Shown: piece by piece, positions 9,948 through 18,492 of the stretch | Position numbering within the stretch: position 1 is the first letter of the stretch | Layout: the number at the start of each line of letters is the position of its first letter | Source: an uncultured Gelidibacter sp. | GTDB taxonomy: Bacteria; Bacteroidota; Bacteroidia; Flavobacteriales; Flavobacteriaceae | Length of the DNA: 64,000 nucleotides | Assembly: GCF_947500795.1 (NCBI RefSeq) | Contig: NZ_CANMTE010000002.1 | Span: 310,001 to 374,000 of the forward strand | Direction of reading: 5' to 3' | Position numbers and translations under genes: made by a program | Notes under the pieces: generated by a model | What the model saw: the letters and a program-made list of their open reading frames with translations, nothing else | Told to the model about the DNA's origin: nothing | Database searches by the model: none

Positions 9948-12900
9948 CTAGAAGCCAAATCCTAGGCCTATTTGTAAAATTGCGTCTTCTTCAGACACAA
10001 AATAACCCGCATTTACTGACAAGGCATTTAAGCTGCCAATCCAAAAACCACCACCAACTGAATTGTGCCAAGTGTCTGATGTTTCGCCTGGCATCCACAC
10101 ACGACCGTAATCAAAACCGCCAAACACACCGATGGTGATTGGTGTGACGGCTGTAATATATTCTTTTAAACGCAGTTTTAAATCTGTACTGTGATAGAAG
10201 GATGTTTTTCCTGTAAAACGTTCATTTCTATAGCCTCTCAACCCGTTGTTTCCACCTATGGATTGTCCGTGGTAGAAGTGGAAATCCTCTCCGAAATTAG
10301 TACTGATCGCTGCTTTTGAACCTAAAACCAAATCCCCAGAAGAAATTAATTTTTTGTCAAAACCGAGTTTAAAGGTCGCATATCCAAATTGATTATCGTT
10401 TAATTTTAAGTTCTTTTTGTATCCTAAAATCGCTTCTACGTAAAGTCCACGCGTTGGAAAATCTAAAGCATCGACATTTTCATATAGAATATCCGCTTCA
10501 GCACCCACATAGCTTTGGCTGTCAAAAACTGCCTTTTCATTAAAATTAGTGGAATTAAACAGTCGGTCTAAATTATTCTCCACTTTATAGTTTTCGAAAA
10601 GTGCATGTAAATGGATCGTTCTGTAGGCTATACCTGTTCTAAGTTTTAACTGCTCTACACGAGCTCTATTAAAATCCTTGTCAACGGCTTCCTCATCATA
10701 AGGCGTATCATTACCATATCCAAAAAAGTTCTCAGCAAACTTTGCACTTGTATAATAACCAAGAGCTTCAAAATCCCAATTAGGAATGATGTTGGCAAAT
10801 GTGCCCGCATATTCTAACTCTACAGCACCATATTCGAAGAAATAATTGGCAGATAAGAAGTGTTTATATCTAAAATCCTCTCCGTTAAAACCGTGGTTTG
10901 TGTAAGTGTTTTTTGCGCCAACAAATAAGCCGTCATCAGTTTTAAAGCCTAGATTTGGGAAAAACACATTTGAATTTTCCTTAAATTCTCTATAAATAAA
11001 GGTGTTAGTTTCGTAAAGCGGTGTAAAGTGCTTGGCAGGAGTTTTATTTGTAAACTCAGCTTTCTCATGTTTCCAATCGTAGACTTTCAATTTCTTACGA
11101 TTGCTGATATCAAAAACATCATCACCATAACCACCAACTAATCTGATCATAATTTCGCGGTCTCCTTCTCCTGAAACTTCAAACTTGTCATCATCATTTA
11201 AACCATAAATCCAAAGTTCTTTAGTAGCTTCTCTATCGAATGTACGTTCAAAAAATACTGGATTTGGAGCATTGGTTTTAATTCGTTTTAAAACCACTTT
11301 AGTCTTTCCTTGAGGAAGTCTTGTAATTTCGATTTTATCATCCTTATGGGTACCGTGAATAACCACTACCTGCTGCATTCTGTCGCCATAACGCTTAGCA
11401 ATGTCATGTAGATTCTTTAATCGGCCTTTTAATTTGTCCTTAATGTCCTCAGCCGTGGCATCCTGAACTTCTACAGGAAGTCTCGTGAACGCTTTATCTA
11501 TAGCTTCGTCACTCATGTTTGCTTGAATGCTTTTGGCTTCTTCCACCCAAACAGAGGCGTCATATTTATTTAAGAAAGCCATATCTAAATTGTTGCCTTC
11601 CGCATTAAACCATTTTACATTCTTAATATCGGTATCATACGACTGCCAAAAACGAACGTCCGGCAATAGCATTTTTATGATAGGAATGGCAATACCATCA
11701 AATTTTGAAAACGCGGCATCACGGTCTCTCGGGATAGGAATAAAACGGACATCATCATCGCTGATTTCATATTCCATCCAACGCCATTGGTCATGATGAC
11801 GGTCCCAATCGCCAATAAGCATATCAAACAATCGTGCGCGAATGTATGCGCGTTGATCAATTGTATATTTTTCGTCTTCGTTTAATTTTTCAAGCACATC
11901 AGTCGTACTTTCAAAGTTGACTACTTTGCCATCTTCCTTAGGTCTTGCACGATTGTAGCCTTCAAAATCTTTATGCTCATCACTTGGTCGCTCTTCAATA
12001 AAATAAAGTTGATCGCCATATTTATCGCCCAAAAATTTAAATCCAGGTTGCTTTGGTAAATAATATAATTGTGTGTCAGCATGATTAACACCTGCTGCTT
12101 TAGCGAGCGGATTAATTACTAATTGCATGTAGGGATGCGTTGTGGTAAAGAAGTCGTACACCGCAGTTTCAGGAAATGTTCCTATAAAATCCTCCTCTAC
12201 ATAGGCGATACCTGGGACTTTAAAACGCAAAAATTTCAGTGCATCTTTTTCAAGGCCTCTCATGGCATATTCACGACCTTCAGCATCCGCAAGTCGGGCA
12301 GAAAACGATTGATGACCACCACCTTTTTGGGTGATTTCCAAACCAGAATAAAGCGTGTCTAAAATGGCAATATCTGCAGTTACAGGCTTTCCAAAATAGT
12401 TGCGGTAACGGTCTCCCCAAATAAATTTGTAAAACCCGGATTTATCGAGCTTCTGTTGATCACTTGTAACAGGAACCGTTTTCGTGGTTTCTGTAAATGA
12501 CGGAATTGGGTATTCTGCTTCTTTTTCAGGGAACTTATCATTCATATCAAACGCGAACGTATCCTTTTCGGTAATGAATTGAACGTCAGATGATCCATCT
12601 TCATAGTATTTGATAATCGTAAACCCTTTTGCGCCATAGCTAAATTTGCCTTCAAAATCTAAGGATCCACCAACATTGGCAATGGTTCCGGGTGATAATT
12701 TTGTTCCAGTTCGTGACCCTAATGAACCACTTATGATTTGTCGGATATTATCACTTGCTAAATATTGTAAACTCTCTTCATGACCTGAAACAATAGTGAC
12801 TCTGTCATTATCTTGTGCCAACGAACTGATTACGGTACATAAGTAATTATAACGATGTGAATTGTCCTGCTGCATTGAAAATCCACCTAAATTCTGAATT

Positions 12901-13655
12901 TCATTTACCACAGGGCCAAGAATTGGAATCTGCATGTTTTCTGCAAAAGTGCGATGACCAGCATATTTACCATTGCTAAAAATTGGATGGTGCATCACAA
13001 TAAGAAGATTTTTTCCTCTAGAATCTTTGATAAAGCCTTCAAACTCTTCATTAAAGCGTCTTTTGGTGTTGATGTCCGTACATTTTTCATTGATGCCTTC
13101 CACGTGGTCCCAATTAATGGAAAACCAGTTAGAATCTACATATAAAATATCTAGAGTTTCATTGACTTCAACATATTCTAATGGACAAACATTGTTAGGT
13201 TTGACTTCAAAATTCTCTATCTTATTATCCTTTAAATAATCTTCAACCCATTCAATTTTTTTAGTGTTTTTACTAGCCCATTCATGATGGCCTGGTGTAA
13301 ATACCGTTTTACCTTTAAAATCTTTGGCAAGATCGAGGTGCGTTTTTATATAAGTTTCCCGTGTGTCTTTATTGGCTTTCTTCGGAATATAATCTCCAGT
13401 ATATAACAGCGTGCTATTTTTGTCAGCCTTGTCTAAATAGGACTTTAATAGTTTTTGAAGCTCCGGATTGGCGTCTACTGACTCAGTTCCAAGACCTCCC
13501 GCCACATAAAACGTATGAACAGGCTTTTTGGTTGTTGTATCAGACTTTAATGCGATTTTGGATTGCGGTTTGTACGTTGCACAAGCTGTAATTGTGGCAA
13601 TGGATAAAAGCAACAAAAATTTATTCGCAGAAAATTTAAAAGCGTTATTGATCAT
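9948..13655 (-). CDS. Lipoprotein: calcineurin-like phosphoesterase domain fused to Omp85-type outer-membrane barrel
   Basis: A 1235-residue protein beginning with a lipoprotein signal (LLLLSIATITAC, lipobox ending at Cys25). Residues about 45-330 resemble a calcineurin-like metallophosphoesterase, with LLYTGDYIP, TPGHHEW, MHHPIFS and VSGHEES in the expected order. Several metal ligands look altered: the first block is FYVAGGLG instead of D-x-H, and GNHD is GHHE. The middle (about 400-830) is unassigned. The C-terminal part (about 880-1235) is a bacterial surface antigen barrel, with GGNNGLRGYRNE (the BamA-like G-LRG loop) and a terminal Phe. The fusion suggests an outer-membrane-anchored enzyme with its catalytic-like domain outside the cytoplasm. 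A 133-base gap separates it from the upstream pigment operon, with no visible terminator. Confidence 0.82.
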   Translation of the reverse strand: MINNAFKFSANKFLLLLSIATITACATYKPQSKIALKSDTTTKKPVHTFYVAGGLGTESVDANPELQKLLKSYLDKADKNSTLLYTGDYIPKKANKDTRETYIKTHLDLAKDFKGKTVFTPGHHEWASKNTKKIEWVEDYLKDNKIENFEVKPNNVCPLEYVEVNETLDILYVDSNWFSINWDHVEGINEKCTDINTKRRFNEEFEGFIKDSRGKNLLIVMHHPIFSNGKYAGHRTFAENMQIPILGPVVNEIQNLGGFSMQQDNSHRYNYLCTVISSLAQDNDRVTIVSGHEESLQYLASDNIRQIISGSLGSRTGTKLSPGTIANVGGSLDFEGKFSYGAKGFTIIKYYEDGSSDVQFITEKDTFAFDMNDKFPEKEAEYPIPSFTETTKTVPVTSDQQKLDKSGFYKFIWGDRYRNYFGKPVTADIAILDTLYSGLEITQKGGGHQSFSARLADAEGREYAMRGLEKDALKFLRFKVPGIAYVEEDFIGTFPETAVYDFFTTTHPYMQLVINPLAKAAGVNHADTQLYYLPKQPGFKFLGDKYGDQLYFIEERPSDEHKDFEGYNRARPKEDGKVVNFESTTDVLEKLNEDEKYTIDQRAYIRARLFDMLIGDWDRHHDQWRWMEYEISDDDVRFIPIPRDRDAAFSKFDGIAIPIIKMLLPDVRFWQSYDTDIKNVKWFNAEGNNLDMAFLNKYDASVWVEEAKSIQANMSDEAIDKAFTRLPVEVQDATAEDIKDKLKGRLKNLHDIAKRYGDRMQQVVVIHGTHKDDKIEITRLPQGKTKVVLKRIKTNAPNPVFFERTFDREATKELWIYGLNDDDKFEVSGEGDREIMIRLVGGYGDDVFDISNRKKLKVYDWKHEKAEFTNKTPAKHFTPLYETNTFIYREFKENSNVFFPNLGFKTDDGLFVGAKNTYTNHGFNGEDFRYKHFLSANYFFEYGAVELEYAGTFANIIPNWDFEALGYYTSAKFAENFFGYGNDTPYDEEAVDKDFNRARVEQLKLRTGIAYRTIHLHALFENYKVENNLDRLFNSTNFNEKAVFDSQSYVGAEADILYENVDALDFPTRGLYVEAILGYKKNLKLNDNQFGYATFKLGFDKKLISSGDLVLGSKAAISTNFGEDFHFYHGQSIGGNNGLRGYRNERFTGKTSFYHSTDLKLRLKEYITAVTPITIGVFGGFDYGRVWMPGETSDTWHNSVGGGFWIGSLNALSVNAGYFVSEEDAILQIGLGFGF

Positions 13656-13788
13656 AAAATTGAATGTTAGTGTTCTAAAAGACTAAGTAAAAATACTAAA
13701 GATTTGAAAAAGTCTGCATATTATAAATTGTTTGATACATTGACGTATCCATTTAAGAATAATGTTGACTGCAATGTGGGATGCGGTG

Positions 13789-14637
13789 TTACTGCCTAAT
13801 GAAGTCGATACTCTTTTCAACCACTTTTTCTAATGGCGCTGGTGGGTGGTCGGCTTTCCAAGGATGTGAAGCGCCAAACACATGGTCGCTGTTTTCAATA
13901 GGAAAAAGGATGCTCTTCGGGTTCCAAGAATGCAAGGCTTCAGCTTCACTGAATGCAACAGATGGATCGTCTTTTGCATGAATAATGAGTTGTGGGATAG
14001 CAATTTTTTTTACGGCACTTTCTATGTGCAAGCGGTGTTCATTGGCTTTAAAATCTTCATAAAACTGATAATTATGAGGCATTTTTTGCTTTGTTCTGCC
14101 ATTGAGCACATATTTGACACCGTCTTTTTTCCATTGTTCCAGTTCTCCAGAAGTGGCGGTGCGTTTTCCAAAATCACTTACACCTGCCCAACTGATGAGT
14201 TTTGTGATGCGATGGTCTTCTGAAGCTTTAAGTGTGACAATCCCGCCACCACGCGAGTGCCCGATAAGTATAAGTTCATTAGGATCTATCTCGGCTTGAA
14301 ATGGATTGGACGTTGAGCGAAAGAAAGTGATCAGATCCTCTAAATCGTCCAATTCTTTGGAATAATTGTTTTCCGCAAAGGCGTCTAAATCGGGGAAGTC
14401 AATGGGTTGCTCCATAGTGCCGCCATTGTGCGAAAAATTAAATTTCACAAAAAATAAATCTGCTTCAGCGAATGCTTCTGCTACCAAATCCCAAGCACCC
14501 CAATCCTTAAAACCTTTGTACCCATGGCAAAAAATAACCAATGGTTTTTGAGTCCCGGTGGATTTATAAAAAGCGTCCCAAAGGATTGGCTTTTTAGATG
14601 CTCTGGTTAAGATGTTATTTTTATGGACCATAATCAC
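13789..14637 (-). CDS. Alpha/beta-hydrolase, last gene of the aryl polyene operon
   Basis: A 282-residue serine hydrolase of the dienelactone hydrolase/acyl-esterase type. The nucleophile elbow is GHSRGGG with Ser128. An oxyanion region is seen at FCHGYKG (about 36-42). The likely acid and base are in HAKDDPS and SDHVFGASHP near the C terminus. It has no signal peptide, so it is probably cytoplasmic. Two starts are possible, ATG at 14637 or in-frame ATG at 14631. It follows the CoA-ligase-like gene by 15 bases and ends the 20-gene run. A thioesterase or ester-cleaving editing role in polyene synthesis is inference; the substrate is unknown. Confidence 0.85.
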   Translation of the reverse strand: MIMVHKNNILTRASKKPILWDAFYKSTGTQKPLVIFCHGYKGFKDWGAWDLVAEAFAEADLFFVKFNFSHNGGTMEQPIDFPDLDAFAENNYSKELDDLEDLITFFRSTSNPFQAEIDPNELILIGHSRGGGIVTLKASEDHRITKLISWAGVSDFGKRTATSGELEQWKKDGVKYVLNGRTKQKMPHNYQFYEDFKANEHRLHIESAVKKIAIPQLIIHAKDDPSVAFSEAEALHSWNPKSILFPIENSDHVFGASHPWKADHPPAPLEKVVEKSIDFIRQ

Positions 14638-14652
14638 TTTAAAATTACGGTA

Positions 14653-15942
14653 TTATTTTCGTTTGTCGATAACTAGGATTGGTTTTCGGCTTAATTTAGG
14701 AAAACGTAAGGCGTCAATCTCTTTTCTATCGCACCATTCCAATTTTGGAGTTACCCTTAGTTTGGCTCTGAAATGGTCCTTAATTTGACCTAAGAGTTGT
14801 TCAGATGGTGCATGTGAAGCTATTTTAATTAAAATTTCATCAGTGCCAATGGCATTGTGACTGATTTCAATAACAAAACTCTCCAACTCATTAAAATTAT
14901 TCAGCACATTTTGCATGGCTGGCGGATATAGTGTGGTGCCTTTATACTTAATCATCTGCTTTTTTCGACCTGCAATTGGTCCGAGTCTTAGCGTATTACG
15001 GCCACACTTACATGGGTCATGGTGGGCTGTCATCATATCGCCAGTTTTGAAACGCAAAAGCGGCATCGCTTCAACGCCCAAAGTGGTAATGGTTAATTCA
15101 CCTGTTTCACCTTCTTTTACAGGATTGTTATGCTCATCCAAAAGTTCGGCAATAATGAGTTCAGGGTGTAAATGGCCACCTTGTTGTGAGCTACATTCCG
15201 TAAAGGCCGTACTCATTTCAGTAGAGGCATAGGTAGAAAACAACTCGATGTTCCAATGGGCGGTAATTTTTTTACCCAAGGTATTTAAAGTGAAATCTTC
15301 ATTCCGGATGGCTTCTCCTATACAAATGGCGCCTTTAATTCCTGATATATTTAAATCGATATCGTGTTGCTGTGCATATTCAATCATTTTCAATAAAAAC
15401 GATGGGACGACGATGAGGTACGTGGGTTGAAATTTTATGATAGAATCCCATTGCAATTCAGGAATTCCAGCGCCTACTCTTATAATTCCGGCACCCAATT
15501 TACGGACGCCTAAAAAGTAAGCCAAACCCGCCATAAAACGACGGTCCATCGTCGTCATTAACTGTAACGTATCGTCTGAATTTACACCCGCACAAGCGAA
15601 TGAAATGGCCTCATTATAGGCCAAACGCTCTAAATCGGCGTCAGTCAAAACGTAGGTTACCGGATCACCTAAAGTACCTGAAGTGGTGACATAGTCAATG
15701 ATTTTAGATTTTGGAACGCAGATAAAATCGTCATTAAATTGTTGTAAATCATCTTTTGTGGTGACGGGAATCTTTGTTAAATCCTCAAGGGTCTGAATCT
15801 CGGAAATGGAGAGTTGATGTGTTTCAAAATGCCGCTTGTAAAAAGGGGAATTTTTGGACAGATACTCCAACGTCAGCTGCAATTGAGTTTCCTGAAAGGC
15901 TTTTATTTCAGCGGCAGATTTGGTTTCTATTTCAGGAATCAT
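14653..15942 (-). CDS. PaaK-family (phenylacetate-CoA ligase-like) AMP-forming ligase
   Basis: A 429-residue adenylate-forming enzyme of about the length of phenylacetate-CoA ligase. Seen: the phosphate-binding loop VTTSGTLGDP (about 85-94), YASTEMSTAF (about 237) and RFKTGDM (about 300), plus a paired-Cys stretch CKCGR just after. These enzymes activate aryl acids as adenylates and load them onto CoA or a carrier protein. In this operon the natural candidate is the 4-coumarate produced by the ammonia-lyase at 31835-33361, the role given to AMP-ligases in aryl polyene clusters. That substrate is inferred, not shown. Its start overlaps the stop of the C45 gene by 4 bases (ATGA), so translation is coupled. 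Confidence 0.88.
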   Translation of the reverse strand: MIPEIETKSAAEIKAFQETQLQLTLEYLSKNSPFYKRHFETHQLSISEIQTLEDLTKIPVTTKDDLQQFNDDFICVPKSKIIDYVTTSGTLGDPVTYVLTDADLERLAYNEAISFACAGVNSDDTLQLMTTMDRRFMAGLAYFLGVRKLGAGIIRVGAGIPELQWDSIIKFQPTYLIVVPSFLLKMIEYAQQHDIDLNISGIKGAICIGEAIRNEDFTLNTLGKKITAHWNIELFSTYASTEMSTAFTECSSQQGGHLHPELIIAELLDEHNNPVKEGETGELTITTLGVEAMPLLRFKTGDMMTAHHDPCKCGRNTLRLGPIAGRKKQMIKYKGTTLYPPAMQNVLNNFNELESFVIEISHNAIGTDEILIKIASHAPSEQLLGQIKDHFRAKLRVTPKLEWCDRKEIDALRFPKLSRKPILVIDKRK

Positions 15943-17615
15943 TTGAGTTTTCGTTTTGATTTTTTAATATATTTTGACACCTGCTCTGCGTCCGGAAGTG
16001 TAGTGATTTCCTTAGTGGATGCGTTTTCAAAATTTTTCAGTGCGATTGTAAAATTTTTATGCTGATAATGATAACGTCCTGCAAGATAATAGGCTTTCCA
16101 ATAATTTGGATTTAATTCTGACAACTTTTGAAGTTCGGTGTCATCGAGTGTTTCTTTTTCCTTCAAGCTATGTTCTACCTTTCGTTCTAAAATGCGATAC
16201 ATTTCGTAATTTTTATAGGCTTCGGTTTCCAAAAACGGGTCTTTAGGAATATTGAATGCAGCATTGGACACCGTTACTGTGGAAGGATTACCGTCTCTAT
16301 TTTCAAAAACAGTATTCAAATCATACGCTACAAACTCACCCAATTGATACGGATTTGCAGATACCCACACTTTAAGTTCTTCGGGTTTAAACACGATACC
16401 GTGGTGAGCCAACAGTTGATTTAACGCTTTTTCATTACCGAATCCGATAGCTTTATCATCTAATCCATCTTTATTTCGTAGTACTGAAACGGCTTTTTTA
16501 GGCGTCATTTTATCCTTTTCCTCCAATAATTGTTGCATTCTATCGTAGCGGTATTGTGAATGGCTATTTTGGATGGTTTTTTTATTGCGACGGTCTTTTT
16601 TATAGGCATCACTTTGAAAATGATTGGAACATATTAATTCATCAGAATTTTCCACCTCGTACACCCCAAAGTTTTTAGGCGACACTTCAATCAACACTGC
16701 TTTTTGATCAATTGCGCTGCCCACCATAATGGCTTCAGATACGAACACCTCACGTTTTTTTGCAATGGCAATCGCTTCGTCAATGGTAGAAGCATATTGT
16801 AAAATTTCACGCGTCACAATAGAAATTGGTGTTTTTGCAACTAACGGAATTTTAGATTTTCCAGCATTTAAGGTTACGGTCAATCCTTTTTCATTCATCC
16901 CCGAAACCACCCCAATAAAGCCGCTCCAGGATATAGACATGAATTTATAACCGTGGTCAGGATTGATAAACGACACTACTTTGTCTTCAGCAAACTTATC
17001 ACCGGCATAAAAATCGAAGTTTCTACCTATTAACAATTGACCGTCCTCGGTTTTTTCATCCCAAGCGGCAAATGAGGTGCAACCTACCAAGGCTAAATCT
17101 TGCAACGCATGGCCGATATCGTGGGCGCCGTGCAGGTATAAAGCTCTTAAATACGGGGTGGCAATGGCATCAAAATCGGCAGACATATATCTTGAAATGC
17201 CATAAATCTCCGCTTTAAATTCTTCCGGTACGTGCTGGTACATTTTGCGATTGTACCAAGAGAGAAACTTTTTTAAGAATTTCTGCTGGCCTTCAGAAGG
17301 CACCATACTTTCGATTTTATCTAAAAAAACACCTTCTTGCTTATAAATAATTTCTTCGGATAAACGCCCGGAAATGAGTCCGCGTTCCAGTGCATCGCCT
17401 TCCACATAAAGTTCCCAAAGGCCTTGGGTGTTTTTGGTCAGAAAACTGTTGCCAACAACATAAGTAGAATCATTGATTTTACTGCGCTCGGGAATAGAGG
17501 CGTTGTAGCTGCTCACATCGGGAAGATTGTTGAGCGATTTCCGAATGCCACAGGACGTGAAAAACAGCGTGACTAAGCCGCAGAAAAGAAATTGTATGAA
17601 AGGATGCCTAGGCAT
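15939..17615 (-). CDS. C45-type Ntn-hydrolase/acyltransferase lipoprotein
   Basis: A 558-residue protein with a lipoprotein signal (FFTSC, lipid-attachment Cys22). The central domain resembles the C45 / acyl-CoA:6-aminopenicillanic acid acyltransferase family. The probable self-processing nucleophile is Cys179 in LVGCTSFAAW, followed by the family-typical IGRNFDFY. Autocleavage before Cys179 would release two chains, as in other Ntn hydrolases. The C-terminal ~120 residues are helical and TPR-like (LNPNYWKAYYLAGRYH). A lipoprotein location places its acyl-transfer or amide-cleaving chemistry outside the cytoplasm, where a finished polyene would arrive. It overlaps the JmjC-type gene by 8 bases. 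Confidence 0.85.
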   Translation of the reverse strand: MPRHPFIQFLFCGLVTLFFTSCGIRKSLNNLPDVSSYNASIPERSKINDSTYVVGNSFLTKNTQGLWELYVEGDALERGLISGRLSEEIIYKQEGVFLDKIESMVPSEGQQKFLKKFLSWYNRKMYQHVPEEFKAEIYGISRYMSADFDAIATPYLRALYLHGAHDIGHALQDLALVGCTSFAAWDEKTEDGQLLIGRNFDFYAGDKFAEDKVVSFINPDHGYKFMSISWSGFIGVVSGMNEKGLTVTLNAGKSKIPLVAKTPISIVTREILQYASTIDEAIAIAKKREVFVSEAIMVGSAIDQKAVLIEVSPKNFGVYEVENSDELICSNHFQSDAYKKDRRNKKTIQNSHSQYRYDRMQQLLEEKDKMTPKKAVSVLRNKDGLDDKAIGFGNEKALNQLLAHHGIVFKPEELKVWVSANPYQLGEFVAYDLNTVFENRDGNPSTVTVSNAAFNIPKDPFLETEAYKNYEMYRILERKVEHSLKEKETLDDTELQKLSELNPNYWKAYYLAGRYHYQHKNFTIALKNFENASTKEITTLPDAEQVSKYIKKSKRKLK

Positions 17616-18492
17616 CTGAATATTTTTTCTTGTAATTTTTGTTCATGCGTTTAACCATCTGCTCTTCTTTATAATCTACCCAACCTTGACCGACGGTGCG
17701 GCGCATCACATTTTCAAAAGTTCGCATAAAGACGATGTTTTTGAAGAGTTTGGCCAAACGGCCTACTTTTCTTGGAAAAGCGCGAAGGGTAATTGAAAAT
17801 CCGCCATCTAAATAGGTAATATAATGCCAATAACCGCTTGGCATATACAAGGCGTCACCGTGTTTCATGTCTACCGAAATGCCTTCTGCCAATTGCAGCG
17901 CCGGGTATTTTTCAAAATCCGGATTGTCCATATCAATCGTTTCCAGATTGTGGACGGTAAAAGGCACTTTATAGAGATGCTTGGCTTGGTCTGGCGCAAA
18001 AAGGGTGACTTGCTTATGACCGTGGAAATGAAAATGCACCAAATCGGCCAAATCCATATCATAATGAGCCAATACCTTAGAGCCTTTGCCTCCAAAAAAC
18101 ATCACTGGTAATTTCTTGAAGAACTTTAAACCAATGTCAGGATAACTGAAATCGTTCAACAACACCGGCATTTTCTGAAGCACGTTAAAGAAAAACATGC
18201 GCAAATCCGTAGGCTGCGTTTTTAGAATTTCGATATAATCCACCAACTTCATTTTTTTAGCGGGAACCACCGAGTTTTGTCGTCCTTTGGTAGGCTCATT
18301 ATTGTACAACGGCACAATCTGATCTCCCGCCAAACTTTGAATATAATCCAAATTCCATTTTTCGTAAGCAGGCCATTCTTTAGTTAGATCTTCAATTAAG
18401 ACAGGCTTTTGAGGCTTAAAATAGTGCTCAATAAAATCTTCTTTAGTGATGGATTTTACTCTGGTGATTGGTGTGGTTTTAATCGTTCCCAT
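17608..18492 (-). CDS. Cupin-like JmjC-fold protein, probable Fe(II)/2-oxoglutarate oxygenase
   Basis: A 294-residue cytoplasmic protein of the cupin_8/JmjC group. The metal triad is visible as His143 and Asp145 (AHYDMD) plus His223 (MPSGYWHYI). A likely 2-oxoglutarate-binding region lies between them. Family members hydroxylate proteins or small molecules, and the target here cannot be told. It overlaps the MMPL gene by 14 bases and the C45 gene by 8, so it belongs to the same transcript. A hydroxylation step on the polyene or its head group is possible but is inference. Confidence 0.82.
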   Translation of the reverse strand: MGTIKTTPITRVKSITKEDFIEHYFKPQKPVLIEDLTKEWPAYEKWNLDYIQSLAGDQIVPLYNNEPTKGRQNSVVPAKKMKLVDYIEILKTQPTDLRMFFFNVLQKMPVLLNDFSYPDIGLKFFKKLPVMFFGGKGSKVLAHYDMDLADLVHFHFHGHKQVTLFAPDQAKHLYKVPFTVHNLETIDMDNPDFEKYPALQLAEGISVDMKHGDALYMPSGYWHYITYLDGGFSITLRAFPRKVGRLAKLFKNIVFMRTFENVMRRTVGQGWVDYKEEQMVKRMNKNYKKKYSDA

